64,000 bases of DNA from Zygnema circumcarinatum. Lineage: Eukaryota; Streptophyta; Zygnematophyceae; Zygnematales; Zygnemataceae. The stretch covers positions 2,771,400 to 2,835,399 of the forward strand of contig CM074806.1 in assembly GCA_037447605.1 (NCBI GenBank). Direction: 5' to 3'. The notes below the pieces were generated by a model. The model saw only the letters and a program-made list of their open reading frames with translations. It was not told the origin of the DNA and ran no database searches. Position numbers and translations under genes: made by a program. This document shows positions 12,168 to 22,252 of the stretch, in pieces (positions within the stretch are counted from its first letter, which is position 1; each line of letters begins with the position of its first letter).

Positions 12168-12600
12168 GCTTTGACGGGACTCGTGGGCGCTTTCCATTCG
12201 CTAAGATCGAGCCCGGCTGCAGATCGAACGGTGATCTGCAGTGGTGCGATCTGCGAGGGATATCGACAGATGCGATTGACAAACACGTGTGAAGGACGGA
12301 CACCCGCGTACGATCTCGTGGGGGACGGATCTTCCGCTCCGAGCGGATTCGGGCAGGCAGATATTTCTTTCCCTCAAAAAAAAAATTCAGGGAGGCGGGA
12401 TACAGTATTCCAAAATGCGGTGACGGGGTATCATTTTCCTTGGTTAGCAAATAAAATCAGCCGACGGAAGAAGGTGGGTATCGATTCCAAAAAGGTGTGA
12501 AAAAAGCATTTTCTGTTTTTAATCCCTTTTGAAATCTGCCCGGCCGGGAAGGGGTGTTTGGATCCAAAAAAGGGGTGGAAATATCACTACCCTTAATTAA
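12168..12600. repeat. right inverted arm inside the hAT element
   Basis: Reverse-complement partner of 11640-11979. It ends flush against the terminal CCATCCCTA, unlike the left arm. Confidence 0.85.
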
Positions 12601-12610
12601 TCCATCCCTA

Positions 12611-12618
12611 CTTCTTAT
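12611..12618. repeat. right 8-bp target-site duplication of the hAT element
   Basis: CTTCTTAT, identical to 10938-10945. Confidence 0.88.
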
Positions 12619-13395
12619 TGGCTTCGATACGGCATGGCACGATACGATATTGTACGATATTATACGATACGACACGATATGGTACGGTGTGATGTGTACG
12701 GTCTTACATGAACTCTAACATAATACCGCCCGCCTATTGGTAACACGAACCTTATATTTGCAAATTCCAAGATTTTCGCCCCATATTTGCCAAAGCCATG
12801 GCGAAAATATGAGGGCTGTCTACTGTATCCGGTTCACCCTCAGCCAACCCTAGTCCCGCTACGCGACACGGCTCCGAGGATCTATGTGACCTACATTACT
12901 ATCCTGTTACAACCTATGGAACGTATCATTCGGCTCGAAGGACTCCGTATAAATCGTACGTCTCGTACGAACCGTACGCTCCATACGGCGCCTTGCAGAA
13001 GCCCTTGACTGCGCTGACTTCGCCGCGCTGGAGTGTGGGCAAGTGGGCAGGCCGCGGTCTGGGAGGGGCCGGGGAGGGAGGGAGGGAGGGAGGGAGGGAG
13101 GGAGGGAGGGCCCAGGGACGGAGAGCGGGAGGGAGAGAAAGAGAGAGAGAGAGAGAGGAGAGATACCGTATATGCAGCAGATGAGAAGGGGTTTTTTAAT
13201 TCGCATTGTACTGCTCGCAAGGGACACACTTAGGTAGGGCTTTCACACCTGGTTAAGGAGCCTCTAATCTCCGTTTATCTGCAATCTGCAATAGCGCACT
13301 CGTTTAGAAGCTCTATTATCTTAGGTTTTTTTTATCTCTCTCTGCAAAGGGTGCAGACAGGCAGACCTACCCTGTTCTCTCGGTTTCAGACAGCC
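12619..13395. other. upstream region of the WRKY gene with low-complexity repeats
   Basis: No gene is seen. TACGAT/CGTACG words continue from 12630 to 12990. A (GGGA)n run lies at about 13074-13109 and a (GA)n run at about 13137-13160. A CT-rich tract precedes the WRKY start codon. Confidence 0.5.
13074..13109. repeat. (GGGA)n microsatellite
   Basis: Consecutive GGGA units, closely followed by a separate GA run at about 13137-13160. Confidence 0.95.
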
Positions 13396-15985
13396 ATGGA
13401 TGCCTGGATGGAGCTTCAGAAGTCCTCATACATGCCGGAAAAGCGACCCATACAGCAGTTTGTGGAGGAGGCCGATCGGCTCCGCCGCCTCTCAGACGCG
13501 GTTGCGGCTGCTTTAAACCGCCAACCAAACAGCGACACGTATCACTCCCGCGCAGAGGGAGGAGCCCAGAATCTCGGCCCTGAAATATTTGTGCCCAGGC
13601 GGCAGATTCAAATGCTGACTTCTTCTCAAATTCCTTCGGGGGGGGAGCAATTCACGTGTGACTTTTCGGAGGAAAGGAGCAGCGAAATCGGCTTCTCGCT
13701 GTTGGAAAACGGAATGGGGGAGGAGAAAGGGAACGGTGGAGGAGGCGACGGCCTGAGAGGAGTGGCTGAGGGGCTGGTAGACTGGAACAGACGGATGCTT
13801 TCCGGGGAGAAGGAGCAAGGGATGGTGGAGGGAGGCGGTTGTGGTGGAGAGGGGGGAAGTGAGCGTGAGGAGGCGGAGGGGCTGCAAGAGGTGCGGGAGA
13901 TTGGAGTTGGCGCGTTGAGCCTGCTGGAGAGAATGGTCGCGCAGACGGACTTCCTGGCCCAGCAAGTGGAGCGAAATCTCATGGAACCGTCTACACCTGG
14001 CACAGCCCTCTTGCGGTATGCACCCATCAACTAAGGGATGAATCTCTCTCGTTCTCCCCCTCCCCCTCCCCCTCCCCCCGCTCGCTCTTTCTCCCTGTGT
14101 TTGCCTCGTCTCATCCACATACTATGACTCTTATGTGCATTTCTCCCAAGGTACCCTTCTCTGTTCCCCATTGGCTGCATCATACCTCTCTCTCTCTCCT
14201 GGCTCTCTTTACCCCCTTTCTCCCTTTTCACACCACCTGCCTACGCCCTGGGGAGGGATGCAGGAAGGTGGAGGAGGCGGGCATGGTGAGTGAAGCCGAC
14301 GCCCTTGCCAGGACCATTGTCGACAAGCTCCAAGTGTTCCGCGCGAAGCTCAGCTCCATGGCGTCCTCGGCAGGCGCCCTGCAGACCGACAGGAGGGAGG
14401 GCCTCCGTGCTTTCAAGGAGGCTGGGAAAGGCGCTGATGCTGTCGGCACTCTGCAGAGTGAAAATGGCGGCTCCGATTCTGCGAAAGAAAGTAATCTTTT
14501 CTCCCTGGTGCCCTTAATGGGGCTGCAGTGGCCCGCTATGGACTCGGGCTCAGAGGGGGCAAGCACATGTGAGGATGGCGGCACCATAATGCAGTCCGAT
14601 GCATCGAACCTGGTCACTACCAAGAGCCAAGACATCCCTCTCTGGTGCATTCCAGAGACGGTGAGACTGGTGCGGCTCCTTTCTTCCTGTCACTGTTTTC
14701 TGAAAGCAGCCAAAATAGACAAAAGCAAGAACAAAATGTAGAACATGAAAAGAAATGAATCACGAGGTAGAAAAAGCATGCCCTTGTGTGTCGCTTGGTC
14801 TTACTGGTTGCCTTTTCTGTCCCCAGAGCCCCAAGTTTATGGACCACACCGACCACTTTGACTTCGCCTTCCCTTCTCCCAAGCTTCCCATGCCCTCTCC
14901 CAGCAATTGGGCACACCGTCTTCTCACAATGAGTGATCAGGAGCCGTCTGTGGATGACAAAATCCTCAAAGAACAGTCTGAGCATTCAGCTGCACTGCCC
15001 GCGAGCACTGCAGTGAGCGGCACAATTGCGGCAACTCCCTCTCAACCTTGCCAAAACGCAGCCACCGCTGCAATGAGCTTGGCGGAGTATCCTCGGATTT
15101 CGATTCCCTCTATGGCTCTGTCTATAGCAGCAGAGTACCTCGCAGGCATGGCATGGGAGAGAGGCCCGAATTCTCCTGCTGTTCCACAAACATCTTTATC
15201 ACCTGATGTTGTGACGACAACAGGATGGACGTCAACGGAGGCTTCTGGGGAGGAAAGTCCGGAGCCTGTCAGCTCAGGAAGTGCTGCTTTGAAGAGGTAA
15301 GCCACTATCCAGCTGTGTGCGGAAGCTTGCTGTAAACAGGGCACTTAAACACTTTCTTGTATTCTTGTTTGAGCTGCGGATGAAGCAGCTATTGCTTTTT
15401 TACATGGGTGCAGGCAAAGAACTAAGCACTTGGAAGAGGACGTTCCGGGAGACACGTGGAATTGGAGAAAGTACGGGCAGAAAGTGATCAAAGATTCCAA
15501 TCTTTACAGGTATGAAGTTGATCGCTACTGCAGTATGTCATGTTTGGGTAGTAAGGGAGGGTATATGGTTGAGGAGTCTTCCTACGAGACAAAGTCCTGC
15601 TGTCCGTTATTGTACTCCAAGTTTTTGCGTTTGGTGACGTTTGATGAAGAGTGAGGACGCTACCGCTCGAAAGCTATTATCACACGAGAAGTAGCTGGAG
15701 ATGTTTGGTTATATTGAGAGATGCTTAGCCTTTTTCTTTCAAAGAGTTTCTGGAGTGCGCAAGCTGAACAATAGTGTGTGCTCGGTCTGCTGCAACAGAA
15801 GCTATTACCGGTGCGGAAACCGTAAAACTGAAGTTTGCAACGCAAAGCGGCATGTGGACCGCTATCTGGTGGACAACACGGTGGCCTCCGTTGTGTACGA
15901 CGGAGACCACTCTCACTCGATGCCTCCAAAGCGAGTCCGGAAAACTGTCGTTATTCGGAACCATCCGGGATCATCTTTGCTCTGA
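13396..15985 (+). CDS. WRKY transcription factor, 589 aa, with unusual zinc finger
   Basis: WRKY factors bind W-box DNA (TTGAC) and control stress and developmental genes. Exons 13396-14015, 14264-14660, 14827-15296, 15414-15509 and 15799-15985 join to 589 residues. The first ATG in frame (13396) starts a Leu/Glu/Arg-rich helix that may be a coiled coil. Long Gly/Glu-rich and Ser/Pro-rich linkers follow. The single WRKY domain is at the C-terminus: intact WRKYGQK at 513-519, then Cys533, Cys541, His565 and His567. That gives C-X7-C-X23-H-X1-H, which mixes the Cys spacing of group III with the HXH of groups I/II. The intron after the first Tyr-Arg pair splits the domain, as in many plant WRKY genes. 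The domain is certain; the subgroup is not. Confidence 0.9.
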
Positions 15986-16968
15986 TGTGGTGTGCTCCTG
16001 CCAGCCTGCAGGCCTGCACCCACCTTGCAACGTGGCGGCTGGTGGTGAGGTTGATCCATTGGAAGTTTTCCCCAAGAAAACTCAAAAGCAGATATAGATA
16101 GTGTATTCGTAATGTCTTTCTAGTGAGACAGGTTCTGTTTCTCAGGATTTTTTTTTCAGTAGATAGATGCATGGACCGTGATGTAGGGATATGATCATCG
16201 TTCTTTCCAGTATTGGAGGTATTCGGGGGGTAGTCTATGGCTGTATGTGAGCAAACTCAGTTATGAGTAGCTGCTAGAGCATGTCCGCTCCTGATATCCA
16301 CTAGGATGGAGGGTGTAGAGTCCATTTTTTTATCTGCAGAAATCTAGTTTTTGCTCACCCCTCCTTCATGAAAAGGTCATAGTGAAGGTGAGCAGCGTTA
16401 GAAGGGCGTTTTAGGGACTACCTAGTTGTCGACCTCCCTCCGTATACCAACCAGTACCGGCTTCAGAATAAGCTTTTTAGAATACTGTAACTAGTTGTGC
16501 GCAGTAGTTGAAATTCGTGCAAATAAGACCTCTTGTCTGAATGCGGTATGAAAGCTTAACACTGGTGGGGACGAAGCTCGGTCCGCTCACTCGGAGAGCC
16601 ATAACAACGGCGGCGTAGCCCTTTGAGACAGCAAAAGAAAAAGCCTGCGATGGGGCAGCTACCTGCTATCAGAGGCCGAATGGGGCACAGTTAATAATAG
16701 CACTTCATGGGGACAAAGATGCTCACGAGGCGAACCGATGACCAAAGAGGAGGAAAGAAACAAAGACCCACAAAGCGAACCTATGGTATGTGCTTGGAAA
16801 GGAATCAAACAAAACAACACCAAACGAAATTAGACTCAATTGAAAGAAACTAATAATGGTAACAAAGGGGCAGTACCGTACCATACCACAGTTTTTCATA
16901 CTGTATATGAAGAAGCATATATTGACTTTTAGTCAATCTAGACACGGGTCAGCTCGAAAAGCTCGAGA

Positions 16969-17000
<32 letters not shown>

Positions 17001-17213
17001 GGAAATTGGCGATTTTCTTAAATCTGATTGAAGAGCCGTTGAGCGGGCGACAAGCGTTCCATGGCCGCAGTTCCTGTGACGGCGGCGGTTGGCAGCGCCG
17101 TTCTGAAGCCATGGAACGCGCCTCGGCTCCTGCAACCGGCAGAGGTCGCGAGCGCTGAAATTAGGTTTGCTTTCTCTCGACAGACTCTGCGAGCAGACTC
17201 TCCTGCAGCAGCC
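15986..17213. other. intergenic between WRKY and SLY1
   Basis: No gene could be supported. The right end holds a GAAACTG minisatellite and a GC-rich leader for SLY1. An in-frame ATG at 17061 could add 51 residues to SLY1 but is more likely leader sequence. Confidence 0.5.
16967..17008. repeat. GAAACTG heptanucleotide minisatellite
   Basis: About six head-to-tail copies of GAAACTG, the last one diverged, 206 bp upstream of the SLY1 start codon. Confidence 0.95.
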
Positions 17214-19171
17214 ATGACGCTGTGCCTTCGCCAACGGCAAATCGGTAAGACTCATTCAACTATGGATGCCTTCTTTCGCTCGACGTTTTCTGGTTTCGTC
17301 ACTTCAGACATAAAAGAAATCGAATTTCTTATAATTTACGTTTTTCTGTTCCAGATGCTGTGGTGCGCATGCTGAACTTGAACCAGCCAGTGGCGAGTGG
17401 AGGAACAGCAGATGAAGAGGTTTACAAGGTTCTGCTCCTTGACCGGTTTTGTCGCGACATCATCTCACCGCTGCTCCGAGTGAATGAGTTGCGGAAGCAC
17501 GGAGTCACTCTGCATCTTCTTGTCGAAGCGGATCGACAGAATATCCCTGATGTACCGGCTGTATATTTTGTTCAGCCCACTCCAAGCAACATACAGCGCA
17601 TTGTGCAGGATATGTCACGAGGGGTGTATGATAAGTTCCATCTCAACTTCACATCGTCGCTCCCGCGACCTCTGTTGGAGGATCTTGCAGCTGGAGCTCT
17701 CAAATCCGACTGTCTGCAACGAATTGCCAAAGTGTATGATCAGTACCTGGAATTTATCAGCTTGGAATCTAATCTCTTCTCGCTCGCACAACCGAATACA
17801 TATGTTCAACTTAACGACCCCACAGCTAAAGATAAGGACGTGGAAGCCGCCATAGAAGGCATCGTGAGTGGGCTTTTTTGCGCGTTGGCAACCATGGGAG
17901 TGGTGCCCATCATAAGGGCTCCTGACAAAGGACCGGCAGAGATGGTTGCTCGGCAGCTAGACGCCCGTCTTCGGGCGCACTTGTCATCCCCAAACAATCT
18001 GTTTAAGGAGGCGAATCACTTGATGGGAACTGGATTTCAGCGCCCACTTCTATGCATCTTTGATCGCAATCTGGAGTTAGCTGTCGGAGTTCAGCATTCG
18101 TGGACGTATCGTCCGCTTGTGCACGACATTTTAGGGTTACACCTCAACCGTGTGGTTGTTCAGCAAGGGGCGGCAACTCCAACAGCGATGAAAGCACGCA
18201 AGCAGACAGTCTATGAGCTGGATGACGATGATAGATTCTGGAGAGCACATAATGCGTCGCCATTTCCAAAAGCTGCAGAGGAGGTGGACGTACAATTGAA
18301 AAAATGGAAGCAGGATAAGGAGGATGTCAACCGGCAAGAAGGTGGAGATATAGAGGAAGATATTGCTAGCAATACGAAACAATTGACAGCTGCTATGAAT
18401 GCTGTTCCAGAGATGCTAGAAAGGAAGAAAACGATTGATAAGCATATCAATATTGGTGGAGCATTGCTAGAGGAGATAAAGAATAGAGCCATTGACGCAT
18501 TTTTCACAACTGAGGAAGATATGCTGACACGTGGAAGTGTGGAAAAGGCGACTTTCCTGAATCTATTGAAAACACGTGGAACAGCTGACGACAAGCTGCG
18601 GCTCGCTATAGTTCATCTCCTTGCATCAGAATCGATTACGCCTGGCGACCTTGAGCCTGTGGAAGCTGCTTTGGCAGAGGCTCAGGTTGATACCGCGGCT
18701 CTTCATTATGTTAAGCAGCTCAAACGCCTCCACCAGTCCCTGAGCTCTGCCAATGTAGGTAGCAGAGATGATCTTCTCGATTGGGCAAACCGAATCTACT
18801 CCCAGGGAGCGAAGATTGTGAAGGAGCGTGTTCCTATCTTGCTGTCTGCTGGGCGCCAGCTGGTCCTAACGAGAGCTGTGGAAGCCCTTATGGAGGCTAG
18901 GCAGGGTCCAGAAACGGATTCATATCTTCTGTTAGATCCGCGCGCCTCAAAAAATAATGCTGCAACACATGCCCGAGGACCATTTAAGGATGCAATTGTG
19001 TTCATGATAGGGGGAGGGAACTACATAGAATATCAGGGGTTGCTCGACTACGCCCAAAAGCAGCAACCAGCCAAGACAATCATATATGGGGCCACTGAGA
19101 TTTTGTCAGGTAGAGAGATTTTGGCGCAATTGGCAGAACTGGGTCGAAAAATGGGGGCTGGAGGACTGTAA
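17214..19171 (+). CDS. SLY1: SLY1-family Sec1/Munc18 protein, 615 aa
   Basis: SLY1 binds the syntaxin-5/Sed5 SNARE and is needed for ER-Golgi vesicle fusion. Exon 1 (17214-17244) encodes MTLCLRQRQI and joins at a split Asp codon to exon 2 (17355-19171), which holds the rest of the 615-residue protein. Family landmarks include KVLLLDRFCRDIISPLL, the IPDVPAVYFVQPT segment, FQRPLLCIFDRNLELAV, HSWTYRPLVHDILGLHLNRV, and near the end AIVFMIGGGNYIEYQGLLDY. Length and order match plant and animal SLY1 throughout, with no missing block. A second in-frame ATG at 17061 would add a 51-residue Ala/Arg-rich extension, which I reject because SLY1 proteins normally begin at the chosen Met. Confidence 0.96.
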
Positions 19172-19329
19172 GGCAAGGTAAACGCAGGAGGGGTAGGTGA
19201 AACAGGCATTTGTTCAGTTGACCTCGTAGAAAACCAGAACACCAACAAATGATTGAAACGAATGTGAAAATTTTGCTCTTCAGGCATTAGGAAAAGCTTC
19301 ATTAATTGGCTAAATCTTCATGACTTAGA

Positions 19330-19335
19330 AATAAA
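19330..19335 (+). terminator. candidate polyadenylation signal for SLY1
   Basis: AATAAA, about 160 bp after the SLY1 stop codon, is at a plausible distance. Plant polyadenylation signals are loose, so this is weak evidence. Confidence 0.35.
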
Positions 19336-22252
19336 TGAATGGCAGTGTTTGAGAACTATCACAAACTTTGTCAGCAGGATGTGGTACATTTTTGTTTATA
19401 GACTTAGCGAGCAGTATTTGTCTTTGTTGGCCGCACGAGAGGAAAAATCTGTAACCTCAGGCAGGTGGGGAGTTTTGAAAGCCAGGAATGGTGCTTTTAA
19501 GGACAACAGAATGAAGCTGTACTCCGGTTTAACTGGATGTAAAGTTTAAACACATCAATTGTGTCTCTTTCTGAGGATGGTACCACCTGGACTGAAGTTG
19601 AAATTGATTCTGGCGGTTTGCTTCACAGGAAAGGGTGATTTCTGTCGGGCGTTCATCTTTGATGATTTAGATTCATTTAGAGTGCAGGTCCATGCAGTCA
19701 TGTCGTAGCTCAAGCCGAGCTTCACTGAAACCAGCTCCGCAGCTCGACTGCTCGACAAGAAGTGGAAGTTAAAAAAGTAACAGTGTGCGGGAGCACTCAG
19801 TTTAACCACAAGCAGCTCTCCCTCTCGCCATCAATAGATGGGGGCCACTTGAACTATCTCACAGGTATTTGTACGTGTTCCAATTCACGAGCCTGTAGAC
19901 ATAAGCGCTCACACACAGCTTTTGTTTGGTGACTTGGAACATTTCCAAGCTAATGAACAGCAATAGACTGGACACTGTCACGAACGTTTGCAAACAGATA
20001 TGCATGTAATGCAATACAGCCGACTTTCTTGGTGCGGAGACAAGCTTATGATGTTACTCGGATGTTGCAATTGGCTGGGGACAAACTGCCGCGATAATAA
20101 TAGAAAGGACTAGTCCGGATGATGAGTCCAGAAGGGTGTCCGATGATTTTGCAGTTTTGCAGCAGTGCCATGACATAACCACATGCCATGGCATGTATGA
20201 CTGCTGCAAACCTAGTCCATGCGCCATCCTAGCTCTTCAAGAGAAAGCAAAGTCCTTGCAATATGGATCAAGAACCCTCGTTGCTCCTCAGCGCAAAGAC
20301 AGTGGGCATCTTTGTTGTGCTACAAAGTACAAAACGAAGAAAGAACAAAATAGTTGGAATTCAACACACAGTAGTTTCGGATCACCATATGGATTGGAAC
20401 TTTTGACATACTGAACTTTCAAAGTTTAAACATAGAATGGTGCCGCAATTGTGTAGCATACCTAGGGATGGCCCTAGTAGTAAAGTCGACAATATGATAG
20501 GAAACTAATAAATCCACATCTTTTTTGGATTGATACACACTTTTTTTTGCAGTGCAAGTTTTAAAATAGACAAAAAAAGATTAAAAATGGAAAATTCTTT
20601 TTTCACACGTTTTTTGGATCGATATACACATTTTTCTGTTGGGCAGATTTATTCTACAAGAAAAAGGTCAAAACCCTCAAGAGTGCATCTGCTTTACCCC
20701 CTACAAGCAATTTGCGCTACCCAACAGATGTTGGCGGATTAAGTGCTGAATATCGGAATATAGAGTTCGCTACGTGACAAATGGTGATCGAAGATCTAAG
20801 GAACAACTAAAATCAAGAAGACCTTTTTTTTTTGTAAAATAAAATCTGCCCGACGGAAAAAGGTGTGTATCGATCCAAAAAAGGTGTGGATTTATCAGTA
20901 TAACATTATTTAACATACAGTAGTGGCAATCGGGCCATCCCTGACCGTGTACCGCATCTCCACTTTGCGCAGCATAGAAACGAAAGAATTCACAAACTTG
21001 GTCAAAAAAAGCTTTATAGAAATTCAGCCTTTAGGTCAACAGCTGGCTTTCCCGCCAAAACACAAACTCCGACGGAGCCAGCCAACGGCGCAGACAGTTC
21101 TTCAAGGTGAAGCTCGTTCAGGAATGAGCCGCAGGGCAGAGCAGTCAGCTTCCTCGGATAGCATTCTCTCAGGCATTGGGGACCTGTACGCATGTACGAT
21201 TCATCTTCTTCCTATTTCATGCAATGACGCCCTTGGAATACGTGTTCGGCTAAAGGTTACCTCGCGATCATAAATTTTACGATCCTTAGAGGGCAGAAAA
21301 TCTCGCCATGAGAAGGACTGGCAATATATGATCTTCACTGATGCTGCGAGGGCAGCAAACAATTCAGCGGTTGATAGGCAAAAACCCAAGATTTTCAGCT
21401 TCACAGGTGTTGTATATGACCCTTTCGTCAGTTTCAATGTTTCTGGAGTGCATGTGCCGTAAGAAGTGATCAGTCAAAGCATGGACGTCACTCTCTCTCA
21501 TGTGCTCGTCAGTGGAAAGTCACAGCATGACGCGTCTTTCTCTCTTACTCCCGCTTGCGTTAGTGATTAACGCAGGCTTCTCGTTATCTGCACTTCTTTG
21601 AGAGAGCATATCACAGGTTATAAAGTCAAATGTTAAGCTAACAAGTATGACACAAAAAAGGAAATGTAGCGGAAGGTTAGAGTTTCTGAAAAGTCCTTTT
21701 ACAAGCCTTCTCCTTAAAGGATTGAGCGATATCTTGGATGAATTGATGTCTTTGGAAATTGCATTGCGCTTGTTGGAAGATGAACGGGTATTGCTGCATG
21801 TTAGCGAAGTTCGCATGCTAGTTATCCTTGTTGTAAGGATAACTAGCAACCCTGGCGACAGTGAAGCAGATGCTGGAAGCCCTTTGTTGTAATGCTGTTA
21901 ATAGCATGGAGATCAACAATCCCAAGCACACGAAGACTAGATGTCTCTGCCGTCTCTCCTTTCAAATTTGTATCAGACGCTTAATTGAGGAAGTCAACTT
22001 GATTTTTGTTTCATTTCAAGAGAGGTATTTGAAACTATTATCGAGAACCTGACGTCTTGAAGAGCGGTAGTGTAAGTAATTTACGGATGCTTCGCTTTCA
22101 TAAAATGCAATTCAGCTGCGAACTCGCGGAGCCCTCCTCCTTTCTCTTGGTGAGGCGTGAATGCGCCAAATAAAACTAGAAACATTTAACTGACTATATC
22201 TCTCCCGTAACAAAAATTTGATACTCTGTCGTGTACATCCTTTGCCTGCCAG
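19336..22252. other. intergenic between SLY1 and FAN1, probably containing FAN1 exon 1
   Basis: Apart from the hAT-like element at 20463-20943 no gene is supported. The first FAN1 coding exon or exons and its initiator Met must lie in the right part, because the first recognised FAN1 exon has no in-frame ATG. I could not pick the exon: the candidate ATG near 21124 gives the wrong splice phase. Confidence 0.4.
20463..20943. mobile_element. second hAT-like non-autonomous element, about 480 bp
   Basis: The left end TAGGGATGGCC is mirrored at the right by GGCCATCCCTG, so the termini match the 10946-12610 element apart from the last base. Subterminal inverted arms (left near 20505, right ending near 20905) share the word pattern of the first element's arms: AATCCACA, CTTTTTTGGAT, a GATACACAC word, then CTGTTGGGCAG/CCGTCGGGCAG. 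Flanking 8-mers (AGCATACC and ACCGTGTA) are not identical, so the target duplication is decayed or the ends are misplaced by a few bases. Confidence 0.62.

Larger units (their letters stand above)
10946..12610. mobile_element. non-autonomous hAT-like element, 1665 bp, with long internal inverted arms
   Basis: The element begins TAGGGATGG and ends CCATCCCTA, a 9-bp perfect terminal inverted repeat flanked by identical 8-bp CTTCTTAT duplications. No transposase frame is present, so it must move in trans if at all. Inside, 11640-11979 and 12168-12600 are long, near-identical inverted arms that could fold into a hairpin. The left 690 bp are AT-rich with many GTAC-core words and host a nested mariner-like MITE. 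The left arm does not reach the left terminus while the right arm does, so the element is either a composite or has gained sequence on one side. The intact target duplication argues for a fairly recent insertion. Confidence 0.82.

Noticed and set aside
13513..14118. Minus-strand ORF of 201 codons opposite WRKY exon 1
   Set aside because: It is the antisense shadow of a Gly/Glu-rich WRKY exon; its composition is the mirror of that bias.
17061..17213. Upstream in-frame start for SLY1
   Set aside because: SLY1 proteins begin at a position equivalent to MTLCLRQRQ. The extra 51 residues are compatible with a GC-rich leader.
21124..21190. ATG near 21124 as FAN1 exon 1
   Set aside because: Available donors leave phase 1 or 2, while the next exon (22253) must be entered in phase 0; joining would hit a stop.
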